A DNA stretch of 64,000 nucleotides from Voacanga thouarsii (GCA_026120185.1 JANUWF010001188.1:2232001-2296000), one strand, 5' to 3'. Positions 1 through 11,962 are shown, numbered from the stretch's first letter. Translations and numbers: made by a program. The notes: generated by a model not told the origin, from the letters alone.

Positions 1-40
1 TTTCAAAGCAATTAAAGACCCATTAAAACACAAACACGAA

Positions 41-53
41 GGCTTTGATACCA
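41..53 (-). promoter_or_regulatory. Primer binding site of Copia element C1
   Basis: Read on the minus strand this is tggtatcaaagcc, one or two mismatches from the initiator-Met tRNA 3' end used by plant Copia elements to prime reverse transcription. It lies one base downstream (minus sense) of an LTR ending in CA. It shows that element C1 is transcribed leftwards and that its internal region runs off the left edge of the window. Confidence 0.75.
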
Positions 54-54
54 C

Positions 55-765
55 TGTTGGATTTCATCATGCTTATCAAATAAGAACGCAGTAGAAATAA
101 CCATAAAATCCATACCCAAGGATCACATGTTTGCAATTAAAACAGGAATAGAGAAAGGAAACAGAGATTTCCTTCTGTAGTAGAAAAATAATTTTTTTTT
201 TCTTTCGGATAGAAATTTGATTAGCAACCTAAGACCTAATTCCTTCTGTTTTGATCGTCCAATCACCCCACTATAATCCAAGAATAGGATTGTCTCTAGC
301 AGTAATCCACATAAGGTTGAATTGCTCACAAAACCCACTCAAAACTATTCTAGTAGATGAGGGGCGGCTAGGTTTTAATTGGAGAAGAATAGGCATGAAG
401 AAATGATTTCTCATAATCTCTTCTGTAAAAGGGAATGATTCCTATATTTATAGTTTGTAGAATTTGTGTTAATTTCAATTAAGTCATGCAGGATTCAATA
501 TCTACAATTAGGCCCTTGAAGTTTATATAATTGCAACCAAGTCCCATGAATTATAACAAACTTATAATTCACCTATAAATATATTTTCTTCTCTTAATTA
601 ACCCTACAATATTATTAAATAATATATATTGAGTATTCAAACCATTATTGTGTGTGACCCATTAGGTTTCCTGGTCTTATTAGTAGCATAATATGGACAT
701 ATTAATTCCTCATTTGCATAAGAATAATCTTTTTCCTTGGTAATATTTATGATGGGCATAATAGG
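55..765 (-). repeat. 5' LTR of Copia element C1 (minus strand)
   Basis: The plus strand starts TGTTGGATTTC at 55, which is the minus-strand LTR end next to the primer site. The LTR body shares blocks with X1 (26626-27700), for example around 640-690 (the stretch with gaccCATTAGGTTTCCtgg, reversed) versus 27045-27090, and a 'gtggattactgctagaga'-type block near 300 versus 27438. The right edge is uncertain: T1 coding sequence starts at 773, and no TSD can be shown because C1's other end is outside the window. It is shorter than X1, so it is either a shorter family member or truncated. Open frames inside it look like chance. Confidence 0.65.
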
Positions 766-772
766 GTAGTAA

Positions 773-1578
773 ATGGCATTAAGGCGTAAAACTGCAGTGC
801 GAAATAGGACTGTTCAGGAGAGTGAGTTGTCGACCCTAGACTTTAGCCAAATGCGACAGTCTATGCCTGACGTGAAGGAGGAATACGAGCAAGAGCAAGA
901 GATAGTTCCTGAGGAGCCTAGGGAGGTGACAATAGGGCAAGCTTTTGATAAGATGGCTACCATTCTTCAAATCCTGATCGAGAAGATGGAGAAGAAGTCA
1001 TCTAAAGGGGAAGACGAAGCTCTGGAGCATTTTCTCAAGTTCCAGCCCCCTATGGTCCATGGTGAGCAGGAGTAGGGCGAGAAGGACAAACAATGAGTCT
1101 AGTAGATAGAGGACATCTTCTCTATTTTGCAGTACATTGAAAAGAGGATGGTGAAGTTCATAGCCTTTAGGATGAGGGGACTCACACGTGTATAGTGGCA
1201 ACGAATGCAGGAGAATTCGGAGAGAAGTTATCGAGACTAGACTTGGGATCATTTTGTCAAGGCCTTTAGAGCTGAGTATATCCCACAATGGATAGCGGAA
1301 AAGAGGGAAGATGATTTTCAATCTCTAAAGTAATAGAGTATAACGGTAGCCCAACATGCGGCCCGCTTCACCCAACTATCTAAGTATTATAAATGCTTGC
1401 TCAATACTGAACAGAAGTGGACATGATAGTTTGTGAAAAGGTTGAGGTAGGATTTGAGGAAGGAACTATCACCTTCTCCACCGATGACCTACATGGTAGT
1501 GGTTGATGCTGTGACTTAAACGGAAAACGAAGATAGACATCGATGGTGAATTGACATTTTTAGCAAACTTCTCAGTCA
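773..1578 (+). pseudogene. gag: Tekay-like Gypsy T1: gag, N-terminal part (decayed)
   Basis: Degenerate capsid gene of a Ty3/Gypsy chromovirus; gag would form the cytoplasmic virus-like particle. About 100 codons are open (773-1075), with an acidic N-terminus and the stretch around GQAFDKMATILQILIEKM. Several in-frame stops and frameshifts then break it up to about 1578. The gene begins directly after the C1 LTR, so T1's own 5' LTR, primer site and leader are not here. Either C1 inserted near the gag start or the left end was lost. The product assignment rests mainly on continuity with the zinc knuckles and pol downstream. Confidence 0.6.
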
Positions 1579-2412
1579 GTGAAGCCCCAGAACAACAAAA
1601 AACTAGTTAGACTACAGTGGAGAAACTGGGGAATGCAGCCCCAAACCTTTATTACAGGACCTACATCGAACTCTCCCACCTGTCGCTTTTGTGGGAAGCG
1701 AGAACATGTAGAAAGAGACTGTTGGACAAAGGGAGTGCCAAAGAGGTGCTTCAATTGTGGAGACCCCTCTCACCTAAGGAACCATTGCCTTAAGCCCCTA
1801 CGAATTAGACAAGTAGCCCCAAATCAACCAATTAGAGCCAATCGGGGAATAACAATTGGAGCTACTGGAGGAGCAGGGCAAAAGCCTCAGGTTAAAGCCA
1901 AAATTTTCGCCTTGAATCGAGAGGAAATAGGATTAGACGCAATAATGGTGGAAGGTAAGCTTTCTTTACAAGAACGCTCTGTTAATAGACATATTGACCT
2001 TGGGTCCACTCATTCATATGTGAATAAAGATTGTGCATATCATTTGGGATGGGAAAGGAAAGAATTACCTTATACCCTTCTAGTGAGTACCATTTTAGGA
2101 AAGATGGCGAAACTTGGGAAGTTGAAGGAGAATTGTGAGATTAAGGTGGGAAAGGAAATTTTGAGGGCAGATCTTATAATCCTACCCATTGATGATTATG
2201 ATTTAATCTTGGGTATGGATTGGTTGGCAAAACATGTGGCTCAAGTTGATTGCAAGATTAAGATGATGCAATTTGTGAGCCCTGGATGTGATGTGGTCGA
2301 ATTCAATGGGAAGAGGGTGAATGAATTGAAATTTTTTATTATTGGCACTAAGGCTCAAAAGCTACTGAAAAAAGGATGTACAGGATATTTATTTGGTTTA
2401 TCTACTAAATAA
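1579..2412 (+). pseudogene. gag-pro: T1: gag zinc knuckles and aspartic protease
   Basis: An open stretch of 277 codons. Two CCHC knuckles are visible, CRFCGKREHVERDC (about 1681-1722) and CFNCGDPSHLRNHC (about 1747-1788), the nucleic-acid-binding end of gag. A retropepsin-like domain follows from about 1960 to 2290 with HIDLGSTHSYVNKD and the flap-side DYDLILGMDWL. The catalytic triad normally D-S/T-G reads D-L-G, so the protease is probably inactive. The stop at 2412 lies between protease and RT, where the family normally continues as one polyprotein. Confidence 0.8.
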
Positions 2413-2439
2413 ACCTAAGGATCAATGTATTTTGGAGAG

Positions 2440-3270
2440 TACTGATGTGGTGAAGGAGCTCCTGAATATTTTTCCTGCTGAACTTACTTCTCTATCCTCA
2501 GCATAAGAAGTTGAGTTCATGATAGACTTGATTCCTGAAGTGGAGTCTATATCAAGGACACCATACCGAATGGCCCTGACGAAACTGAAAGAACTAAAGA
2601 AGCAGTTGGAAGAGTTGGTGAAGTAAGGTTATATTAGACTGAGCACGTCACCATAGGGAGCACCGGTACTATTCGTTAAGAAGAAGGATGGAACTCTGAG
2701 GCTGTACATCGATTATAAAAAACTAAATAACCTCACAATCAAGAACAAGTATTATTTACCCTTGATTGATGAGTTATTTGATCACTTGAAAAACTCAAGT
2801 TGTTATTCGAAATTGGATCTTCGACAAGGATGTTACTAAGTGAGGATTAAGATGGAAGACATCCCTAAGACTGCTTTCAGCACAAGATATGGATACTACA
2901 AGTTTGTGGTGATGCCGTTTAGAGTGACTAATGCTCTTGCGGTCTTTATGGGTCTTTATGGATCTAATGCATTGAGTTTTTCAATAGTATCTGGACAAGT
3001 TTGTGGTGATATATATTGGTGACATCTTGATTTATTCTAAAAGTTCAGAGGAATATGCTAAGTATTTGAGGTTGGTATTAGAGAAGTTGAGGGAGTATAA
3101 GCTTTATGCTAAATTCAGCAAGCATGTGTTTTGGTTGGATATTGTATCCTTCCTTGGACATATGATATCCAAAGATGGTACCAATATAGACCCTGCCAAA
3201 GTAGAGGCCGTAGCAAATTGGAAGCTACTGGAGAATGAGGTTTTCTTGAATTAAAGCATTTCATAAGAGT
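2440..3270 (+). pseudogene. pol: T1: reverse transcriptase (broken)
   Basis: Ty3/Gypsy RT remnant. Conserved blocks include [20 protein letters not shown] (about 2567), the fingers motif around [16 protein letters not shown] (about 2660), [10 protein letters not shown] (about 2815) and [16 protein letters not shown] (about 2877). The active-site box at 3012-3023 reads Y-I-G-D instead of Y-I-D-D, so one catalytic aspartate is lost. There are in-frame stops near 2625, 2656 and 2839 and a frameshift near 2950-3000. The thumb region, with the FLGHMISKDG motif, follows to about 3254. Confidence 0.85.
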
Positions 3271-3900
3271 TTTTCCACTTTACCTTCACCGATGATGTGA
3301 TTGCTCAGGAAATATGTCCTTTTTTATTCGAATGAGAAGTGTGAAAAGAGTTTTCAGGAACTCAAGAGGAGATTGATGACTGGCCCAGTGTTGAGTTTGT
3401 CTGAGGAGAATAAGCCCTATACATTGTACATTGACACATCAAAAAAGGGATTAGGTGCAGTCTTGATGCAAGACAGGAAAGTTATAGGATATGCATTAAG
3501 GAAGTTGAAGTCGCATGAAGTTAAATACCCGAAACATAATCTGGAGCTAGTTGCTATTGTGTTTACCTTGAAGAAATGGAGAAAATATTTGTATAGAGTA
3601 GAATATGAAGTGTTAACCGACCATAAGAGCCTGAAATACATCTTCACTCAAAAGGATCTAAACCTCAGACAGTGAAGAATGATGGAGTTTTTGGAAGAAT
3701 ATACGTACCCTATCAACTTTCATTCCGGCAAGGCTAATGTGGTGGCTGTTGCACTAAGCCAGAAAGTGAAGATGGCTAATATAAGAGTACGAGAAGTGTA
3801 AGTGGTACAAGAAATATTGGGCCAGGAGGTAGAAGTTCAAGATAAGAAGATTTTCATAAGTAACCTAAGATTGAAACCCGATTTGAAGTAAGAAATTATC
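3271..3900 (+). pseudogene. pol: T1: RNase H domain
   Basis: The open part at 3301-3675 encodes a typical Gypsy RNase [26 protein letters not shown] (first catalytic Asp), [34 protein letters not shown] (catalytic Glu) and [18 protein letters not shown] (Asp). After a stop at 3673 the usual continuation FHSGKANVVAVALS is recognisable near 3720. It removes the RNA template during minus-strand DNA synthesis. It is broken from RT by a frameshift. Confidence 0.8.
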
Positions 3901-5318
3901 AATGTATAGCATGACAATATAGATTTTCAAATTTTCAAGGATAGGGAAGTCAAGAGAAGAGGAGTGGATTTCTAGACAAATGAGGCTGATATGTTATATT
4001 TCTAGGATAGGACGTGTGTGTTGAATGATCCAAAGTTGAAGAAGAAAATGTTAGACAAGGCCCATAATAGCAAGTATGCATTTTACCCTGGAGAGGTGAA
4101 AATGTACCACGATTTCAAAGAAGCTTTCTGGTGGTCGGGGATGAAGAAGGATGTGTCTCCATATATCTCTACCTATTTGACTTATCAAAAGGTTAAGGCA
4201 GCGCACAAGAAAACTACTAGGTTGTTGCAACTGTTACCAATTCCGGAATGGAAATGGGAAGAGGTGACAATGGATTTTGTCATCGGACTGCCAATGATGA
4301 AAACTAATAAAGATGTTATTTGGTTGGTAGTGGATAGATTAACAAAAACAGCGTATTTGATAATGTAAGAGAGTTAATAAAGAAGTTGGCTTAGTACCCA
4401 GGAGATAGTATGACTACATGGAGTACCGACAAGTATCCTATCTGACAGAGATCCCTATTTCACCTTAAGGTTTTGGAGCAAGTTTCAAGAACTGGTGGGT
4501 TTTATGCTTAAGTTTAACACTTCTGCACATCCTCAGACTGATGGTCAGTCTGAGAGAGTTATTCAGATCTTGGAAGATATACTTCGAGCATGTATATTAG
4601 ATTTTGGTAACAAGTGAATCGACTACTTACCATATGCTAAATTGGTACTTACCATAGTCATTAGGCATTGATCTGGATGGCACCTTATGAGGCGCTGTAC
4701 AGATGGAAATGCCAAACCATTATATTAGGGTTAGATTGAAGAAGGACATGTCAAAAAATCTGGTGAGGTGTGTATTCAGGAGATGACGGATAAAGTGAAG
4801 GTGATTAAGGAGAGATTTAAAGCGGACCAGAGTCGATAAAAGTGCTACACTAATAATTAGAGAAGGGCATTGGAGTTCTAAGTTGGGGATTAGACATTCT
4901 TGATGTTTACTCCAAGTAGATAGATACTAAGGCATCCGAGAGGAGGCAAGTTGAGTCCTAGATATTTGAGACTTTTTACAGTGATAGAAAGAATTGGACT
5001 TGTTGTGTACTATGTAGATGTGCCAAAAGGGTTGACTAGGATACATGATGCTTTTCGTATGTCTTAATTGAAGAAGTATAACCCTAATCCTAAGTATCCT
5101 AGAGTTGTATCCAGACCTGAGTTATGTGGAGAAGCTAGTCAAGATATTGGATCAAAATGTGATGACATTTCGGAATAAGCAGATACCTATAGTGAAGATA
5201 GTATGGGATCATCATGGGACATAAGATGTGACATGGGAGATCGAGGAATGGATGAAGCGGAAATACCCAAACTTCTTGTAGAGGTATAAGAATCTGAATT
5301 TTAGGGCAAAATTCTTTT
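3901..5318 (+). pseudogene. pol: T1: integrase with C-terminal chromodomain (broken)
   Basis: The integrase N-terminal region is at 4018-4200 (HNSKYAFYPGEVKMYHDFKEAFWWSGMKKDV). Its zinc-finger cysteines are partly lost; the first expected Cys reads Tyr (Y in TYLTYQK). The core has WEEVTMDFVIGLP (first D of DDE, about 4270) and SDRDPYF (second D, about 4445); the glutamate region is SERVIQIL (about 4550). Stops occur from 4366 onward. Near 5150-5280 the frame reads VKIVWDHHGT, a stop, then DVTWEIEEWMKRKYPNF. This matches the chromodomain that tethers chromoviral integrases to heterochromatin, and with the long LTR it supports a Tekay-type assignment. Confidence 0.8.
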
Positions 5319-5331
5319 AAGGGGGAGAGGA
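5319..5331 (+). promoter_or_regulatory. Polypurine tract of T1
   Basis: A purine run, aagggggagagga, directly abuts an LTR that starts TGTAGTAGCCC at 5332. This is the plus-strand primer site. A PPT of this form followed by an LTR starting TGTARTA-CCC is characteristic of Tekay/Del chromoviruses. Confidence 0.85.
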
Positions 5332-5590
5332 TGTAGTAGCCCATTTTTAGGTACCCTTAGACCTTATGGGAAAATGTGCATTGCATGGCATTATGATATG
5401 CATATAATAACAATTTAATACATTTGTATATGTGATCTTTGTGTTTGTTTATGTGACTATTCATCTATTGAGTTATATGAATATTTGGCTGAGATAGACG
5501 AGTTTTTATTTTGTTGAATAGAATGTAAAAGAGGGGAATGTGATGTGTGGGTTGAAGGTGAAAGGAATTTATTGAGGATATTATCCACAA

Positions 5591-5663
5591 GGATTGATGT
5601 GGTCTAGTAGATAGAGCTTGGTGTTTACTTCTTAGAAACTTGAGTTCGAATACCAGCTTATGC
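5591..5663 (+). other. tRNA-like unit (Pol III A/B boxes) in the T1 LTR
   Basis: An A-box-like tggtctagtag at 5600-5610 and a B-box-like gagttcgaatacc at 5642-5654 are spaced as in a tRNA gene (42 bp start to start). The unit is not a good cloverleaf: the T-stem has at least two mismatches. It lies 268 bp into the LTR in LTR sense. The same arrangement occurs in S3 at nearly the same offset. It may be an ancestral SINE or tRNA capture now fixed in the LTR family. Whether it is transcribed cannot be told. Confidence 0.6.
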
Positions 5664-5897
5664 AAATTTCTTGTTCCTCTATTTTCTTTCCTATTTTCTC
5701 TCCATTTTTCCTTGGCTGAAATTTCATGCTAGCCGCCATCTTGGAGTTATCTCCTAAGATATAAGAGAGAGTTTACTTTGGAATTAGAAGATAAACTAGA
5801 AATTTTATCTTTTACTTTTGAAAATATGAAAATCTTTTAAATAAAGATATTATTTGCACAAGAAAAATGTTTAGCATATATAATCTTATTTATGTAG

Positions 5898-5955
5898 GAT
5901 ATATATATATATATATATATATCTATATATCTATCTATCTATGTATGTATCTTAT
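5898..5955. repeat. (TA)n / (TATC)n microsatellite
   Basis: An uninterrupted TA dinucleotide run followed by tatc/tatg tetranucleotides, inside the T1 3' LTR. Confidence 0.95.
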
Positions 5956-6568
5956 TCCCTTTTATTTCTTGAATTTCAAAAAAAGAAAAGCTGGAAAAAA
6001 TTTCCAGCCATTACCTTTTAAGGATAGGGCTTTTCTAATTCAATGTTTTGGAATTCGAGGTTATTAAAATAAAAATATAGATTTTATCTTTTGGAAATTA
6101 CTTATTTATCTTTATTGAAGCTTATTTAATCTTCTATGGAGATAGTTTTCTGGAAAATAGCAACTTGAGTGCTGCCATTTTGGAGCTAATTTAGCTAAAC
6201 AAAAACTCTTGTAGATAGGAGATAATCTTATCCAAAACATTTCCATATTATCTTGCATTTAAAACCAGAATTTTATTTATCTCCAAACTAAAAATTTATC
6301 CTTTCTTTTTCTCAAAAATTGGGCCACATTACTTCTCTTTTTCCTTCATTATTTCGGTCACCAAAGCTATACAACAATGGTGCTTTTCTCTTCTATTGAT
6401 TCTATTAGTCGAAAACTAGGAAAGAGTTCTTTACTTCTTCAAACACTCACCTTTATCCTATTACCCTTGATAGTTCAAATCCTTATCATATCTTTTGAAG
6501 ATTGAATTATCCTAATCCTAGGCTAGCTAATCGAAATCCTAGCCCCTCCTACTCACACATTCGGCTAT

Positions 6569-6594
6569 CACACACACACACACACACACGCGCG
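6569..6594. repeat. (CA)n microsatellite
   Basis: A run of CA dinucleotides ending in cgcgcg, inside the T1 3' LTR. Confidence 0.95.
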
Positions 6595-8355
6595 GGATGC
6601 TTAAGCAAGAGCATACTCTCATTTGGCACAAAACCAAAACACAAGATTTCCTCTCAAACTCTCTCTCGCCCTCTCTTGTTTCACTAGAGCAAAAAGCCAA
6701 TTTTTACCACTTCTTCTCCTTCTTCTCTTATTGCTCAAATAACACACAAAACAAAGACCAATATTTTGTTATTGTAGGTTAGTTTTGACACCAAAATAAC
6801 CTGAGTCTTGTTTCATTTTCTCTCTCAAAACCAAAGCCACAAGAGTTTAGTGGTTTTCTCTCTTTTTTCTATTTCTCGTGGTAAACACACTAGGTGTATG
6901 ATCCGCCATCTTCTACTTTTTCTTTCTTCTCTTCCTAGACCGAAACAAGGCTATTGACTCTTATTTCTCTTGCAAACGCATGAAGCCTTGACTACTAGGG
7001 TGAGCTTTGTTGTCTCTTTCGATTAGATCCAAAACAAGATTAAAAAAGCCACCTTTCCCATTCTTCGTTGGGTTATTCGAGCAAGAGGTAACCCGGGTTA
7101 TCTTTCTAAGGAGTTAGATATGTGAAGTGATTAGTTATTCATTATGATTCGGTATAAGGTTTTGTGTTAGGTCAGTGATGTTGCATTTTTTTGCGTGAGC
7201 ATGATATGACAATTGTTTAGGAAAGATAGGATGTTTATATTAGTTTGTGCATGACTACATTATTCATATGACAATAGGAGATAATAATATCTAGAAGTTT
7301 TAATCTTAGTATATTTGGGGATTTTGGACAATCTTTTGATATGAGCATTCAATTAGGGGATATTGCTGCTATTATTTTGTTATTAATCTAAGTATTCTTG
7401 ATAAATGCATGGATTTTTGAAATGATACTATACGGGATGGATGATTGAATACTGTGGTTGAATCTATGAGGATGTATTTGAATGACGTTTATGCTATATC
7501 ATGGTTATAAGGTCATTTTTGGGAACATTAAAGAATATATTGATTCATATAGATTTGATCATGTGATGTTTAGGACAGTATGAGATTTATGATTATTATT
7601 TGGAGAAATTTATGCAATGATAAGATAGTTGAATATGAGAATGCCTATTAGGATCTTAGATTTGCTTGATTTGAAGGATGTTGATTATACCATGTATAAG
7701 GACACGTTGTGACTATGAATTATTGTATAGTTTTAGATAAAGGATTTATCTGAAGTGAAAGATAAAGATAGCTAATATTCCTTTTCTGTTTGAACTGATA
7801 CAAGTAAGTCCTTTCTTAAATGATTTTCCTATATAAAGCTCTTGTTTTTAAGTTAGTTATATTTTGACAATGTGTTAAGTATGATTACTTGGGTTGCAAA
7901 CCAGGACTGTTACATAAATAATTTTGACAAACAAGATTTACTCCAATGGTTTCTTTTACACATCAAACCCTTTTATTTACGTTCAAATAGTTTTGTTAAA
8001 TTTTTTTTAAGCCCACTTGTGGAAAAATGCTTGCAAACCCAAGGTATTTGGAAATGATGATTTGAACACGCTCTTGATTGATTATATTATTTTGAATACT
8101 CAATAAAGGTAGGCTACTGGTGTTGGTCTTTGTCAGTTAGGGCATGTCTTCCGGTCGATTGCCACCTCTGGATGATCAACTCTAACTGGGGAAGCTTCAG
8201 TACTATTAGATCGAGTCGTCTGAGCAAGCACTAATATGTAATGACTAATATCTCAGAGTGATCAACCGATGAATTTCGAGATGAGAGATGAAGGAGTATC
8301 TCATTCGGTGGGTTGTACATCTACCTTTTATCAACATGTACAAAGTATGGCATCC

Positions 8356-9981
8356 TGATGTGTCCAGACTTGGGTATAAAAATCATACAAAAACTAAGCA
8401 CATTCCCAATCAAGTTTAAATTAAAACGTTCAACCCAAATCACACATTTGAGCAAGCATACTCTTCATTAACCAAGCATAGGGTTCAAATGAGTGTCGAT
8501 CCTCAAGAAACAAGTAGATATTAATTACCTTTCTTTCTTTATTTAACCGACTCAATAAAGTGAAAAATAAATAAAATAAAATAAAATTATATACATGTCA
8601 AGGATGGAAAATTATGTAACTCAAGCCATTGGTTAGACAACCATAATCTTAAAGTATCCAATCTTTATCACAACTAGTTACTTCCTTGGCATCATGAAGG
8701 ATTAATGTAGACTCACTTTTATTTCCAATCCATGAATCTCTATCTTCTAGGTAACTTAGCATCACATTCCTGTCTCAACTAATCTTACCCAAAAGATGTA
8801 TTAAATATAATCCTTTGATTAAATTTTCATTCCTGGAAAACTTAAACATGAAATTAACCAATGAATCCATTCTTGACAGACATCAATTAACCTTTAATTA
8901 TCTTGTTCTTAGCAATTAACCCTTTTTCCATGCAAGTTAAGAGATAACAAATATGAAATTAATCAAATTAAAACCACCAACAACCCCTTTTCCAAGCAAG
9001 TCAATAGAAAGTAACAATCAACCAATCTCATCATACATCCAAGTAATTAAATGCCAAGAAAAACAACCAATTAATCAAAAGATCAAATAACTCTAAAAAC
9101 TATGAATATCTAAAATAATGTCAAATTACAATAAAATAATTAACATATCATTGTTCAAGAAAAAGAAGCCAAAGTAAAAGAAAGCACTCATAGAGACTTA
9201 TCTTCCTTTGAGTCTCCTTCTTCTTCCTTTGAAAGCACTTATAGAAAGCACTCATAGAAAGCACTCATAGAGACTCATAAAGAAAGCACTCAAAGTAAAA
9301 TAATTAAGTCTCCTTCTTCTTCCTTTGAAGACCTTCTTACACAACCCTTCTTGAACTTGAAGAATTCCTCCTTTGATTGAGTGATTTTCTATGATGATCA
9401 ATGAATTCTCTCCATTTCCCTTGTGTTTTCCATCTATTTATAGGCTTAGGAAGTGCTTAAACTAGTAGGTACAATGTTCTTAGCTGAGTAGAAGTTGGAA
9501 GATACTAAAACTCCTCATATTACCAAAAATCGCGTAGAAAAAATCAAGCATTGCCTTAACTCCAGGGCACAGCCTTGACTCTCGGAGCCGGCGCCAGTTG
9601 TATTATGCTTCTCCACTTGTTCACTGATTTTTCTCCGAATTTTGCACAATGTGTCCAGAATGCAGCCGACGCTGGTTCTAGCTTCACACTCGTCACCACC
9701 TTGGTTCTGTTCTGCTCTGTTTCACCAATTTTTCCGTCGCTTCGAAGTTCGTTTCAACAGTGCGTGGCCATTGTTGGTTCTACGGCCCTAGCTGGTGCCG
9801 CCTCTCCTCTATTTTGTGACGTTTTTGCTTCGTTTTATCCTAACAATCTGAAATAAAGAACAAAATACCTTTCCAAAGGTAAAATCCCAAATATGAAAGA
9901 ATATGACTAGTTATTGAACAAAATGTATTACAAATGAACCTTAAATAACTAGAAAAAACATGACTAATTTAGCCCATATCA
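8356..9981 (-). mobile_element. S1: solo Athila-like LTR inserted in the T1 LTR
   Basis: 1626 bp with TG...CA ends and a perfect 5-bp duplication CATCC on both sides (8351-8355, 9982-9986). Read on the minus strand it starts TGATATGGGCTAAATTAG and ends ACACATCA, homologous along its length to the AT1 LTRs (48296 and 55588). There is no internal region, so it is a solo LTR left by recombination between the two LTRs of a full element. A TATA box on the minus strand (plus ctatttatag, 9434-9443) lies downstream of GGCGCC-type motifs at 9585-9805. The flanks align continuously to S3 once S1 is removed, which confirms the insertion. Confidence 0.92.
9575..9856 (+). other. Antisense open frame in solo LTR S1
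   Basis: A 93-codon open frame antisense to the LTR. The peptide resembles the antisense frames of both AT1 LTRs: all have FS-x-x-FAQ/MQ, an NAA/NAAD stretch, a central (V)LF-x-SVS segment, CQQ(H)V and a C-terminal LFCxVFxxFYP. The shared openness may simply follow from common LTR ancestry and GC-rich motifs with few stops. No promoter or start context argues for translation. Confidence 0.3.
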
Positions 9982-10186
9982 CATCCTGAGTGTCTTGATG
10001 CATAATGTGCGGCATCCTAATCGTTCTCTTGTCATGGTGCACAAAGTGTGATGCAATAACTGTTTTTAGAGTGGTTATTTATTTTTGTTTTGTAGAATAT
10101 GTGATAATAGAAAACAACCACTTTTTACTTTGAGCAATTGAATTGAGACATGCAAATGCTTTTCTTATTTTTTTTACTGTGCATAC
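9982..10186 (+). repeat. T1 3' LTR, second part
   Basis: Continues the T1 LTR after S1. The blocks catcctgagtgtc, gtgcacaaagtgtgatg and actgtgcatacg align with S3 (minus strand) in the same order. It stops at 10186 where the C2 LTR begins. The last few hundred bases expected from S3 (up to a ...ggtattaca-type end) are absent, consistent with C2 having inserted here and the remainder lying beyond C2. Confidence 0.7.
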
Positions 10187-10573
10187 GCAAGGACCACGGG
10201 AAAAATAAATACGTAGCAGAAGACAACAAATTAAAATTTTTTCCAAGCCAAAGTTTAGGAATACTTACTTTTAGGGCATTTTAATTGTATAACCGGAGTT
10301 GGATTTGATTTGACAGTGCTTCTTGACTGGGAACGTCTACTTGATCTGCAGGCACCCTAGCTAACTATCAGCTTCTTCGCATCAAACACTTACTGCGTTT
10401 GCTAACTCTTGACTTTCAAGTATTCTCTAACCTTTATGGACCTCTAGGAGAGAAAGTAGAACTAGGGTGAAGAAGATTTAAAAAAAAAAATAGAAGAGCT
10501 AATTGCTAAGGAAGAACGAAAAAAAAAAAATGACTAAGAAAAACGGTGGCCCTTGTTTTGTCTTAAGGAAAAC
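10187..10573 (-). repeat. Copia C2 3' LTR, terminal part
   Basis: The plus strand reads aaggaccacgggaaaaataaa at the boundary, the same as C2's 5' LTR end at 20875 (aaggaccgtaggaaaaataaa). It is the U5-side end of a minus-strand Copia LTR. The terminal TG seen at 20873 reads GC here, so the outermost bases are mutated or lost. It is interrupted at 10573 by N1 and resumes at 16052. It also holds two poly-A runs. Confidence 0.75.
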
Positions 10574-11962
10574 TGATGCGTAAATTTTGGTTGTATAAAA
10601 ATCATTAAATTTAAATCCATCCCCTAGTTAATTTTTAATTAAAACATAAATCCTAAATTCTACATACGAGAAAGTATACTCATTGCAAGTATAGTATAGG
10701 GAATTAACGAGTATCGATTATCAAAGAAACAAGCACACACTATTCATTTTGCATTCATTGTTTAACCGATCAAATAAAGTGATAAGAGAGTATATATAAA
10801 AAAAAAAGAAATATGCAAAAATTAAGGTTGTAGAAATATGCAATTTAGACAAATACTCTTGAAAAAAATGATAATGAATGATTTAGTAAATATGACAATC
10901 AATTCTCATCTTGGTCTCATGAAAGAATTAAAATAGACCCACTTCGTTTGCAGTCTATGGAATCATTATCTTCTAGTTAAATTAGTGAACATATTCTGTC
11001 TTAACCAATTTATCCAAAAGATGCATTAAAATCAATCCTCATATAAACTCCAATATTCTAGGTGATTTAAAACATAAAATTAGTCAATGAATCCATATTC
11101 TAGCAATCATCAACTAACCTTTGATTACCTAAGTTCTTAACAATTAACCCCTTCTCCAAGCAAGTTAAGAGATAACAAATATGAAATTAATTAATTGAAG
11201 TCATTATCAATTCCATTTTCAAGTAAGTTAATAACAAGAACCAACCAATTAACTTCGTAAGAAAAATAAATAATTAAATACCAAGGAAAATAATTAATGG
11301 ATCAAAGAACTAAATTAAATCAAAATCATAAATCCCAAAGACATTGTCAAATTACAATGGAAACATTAATTACATCATTATTCTAGAAAAAGAAAACAAA
11401 AGAAAGAATTCATAGACAAGCCCTTCTTCTTCTCTTTGGAAACCTTCTTGAATGGTGAATTTCTCATTTTTTAGTGTTTGGAAGTTTGATCCTTGGATTT
11501 ACTACTTTTTCTTGTGTTTTTCTTATTTAAATAAGCTTCTTTGATGCCATAATTCATTGCCTGAGGAGTTTTGGCCAAGTAGGATTCAGAAAATACCAAA
11601 ATCCTTTGGAAGATACCAAATTTGTGCACAGAATTCGCGTGTCCAGACTAGACCTGGCACTGGGTTGCTTCAACTCTACCTGCCACCAGGTGTATTCTGT
11701 TCTGCTCCTGAACTTTGCTCTATTTTCTCTGTTTTTCCATATTAGACCTAGCACCTGGTGTAGTGGCCAGACCTGGCGCCAGGTGTAATCTGGAAATTTA
11801 ACCTTTTTGCTTGAAATCCACTCAATTTTATACAAATTCACCAAAAACACTTTTTACAAGCAAAATGTTAAATAGGAAGGAATATGCTTTGTTATTACAT
11901 CAAAATTATCTCAAATTAACCTCAAATAACTAGAAAAATAGTGATGAATTTAACCTCTATCA
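10574..11962 (-). repeat. N1 LTR1 (3' LTR in element sense)
   Basis: Pairs with 14632-16046. In minus sense it starts TGATAGAGGTTAAATTCATC and ends near ACGCATCA. A TATA-like element (plus ttatttaaataag, about 11523-11535) lies about 117 bp downstream of the nearest GGCGCC-type motif. Four such motifs occur at 11651-11784, the last being a perfect 12-bp palindrome, CCTGGCGCCAGG. Confidence 0.9.
11651..11784. promoter_or_regulatory. GGCGCC palindrome array in N1 LTR1
   Basis: Four copies of a degenerate CCTGGCGCCAGGT motif start at about 11651, 11679, 11746 and 11770. The last is the intact palindrome; the others show CG-to-CA-type changes (ggcac, gcac) or small changes that remove the palindrome. 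The position in U3 upstream of the TATA-like box matches every Gypsy LTR in the window. Confidence 0.75.

Larger units (their letters stand above)
5332..8355 (+). repeat. T1 3' LTR, first part (about 3.0 kb)
   Basis: The LTR starts right after the PPT and runs until solo LTR S1 interrupts it. Homology to S3 (56885-61242, minus strand) is visible at both ends: a shared 'tgcatataata' block about 70 bp in, and at the right end gtcgtctgagc (about 8214), ggagtatctc (about 8293) and gtacaaagtatggcatcc (about 8338). S3 shows the same order. An apparent CA end at 7913 (...ggactgttaca) is therefore internal. The LTR is AT-rich and non-coding and holds a tRNA-like unit (5591-5663) and two microsatellites. 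No gene is supported here. Confidence 0.8.

Noticed and set aside
5591..5663. Functional host tRNA gene
   Set aside because: Only the A and B boxes look right. The acceptor and T stems do not pair well and no clear anticodon arm forms, so it is called tRNA-like only.
7880..7913. T1 LTR end at ...ggactgttaca
   Set aside because: Homology to S3 continues past it, through 8355 and across S1 to about 10186, so this is internal to the LTR.
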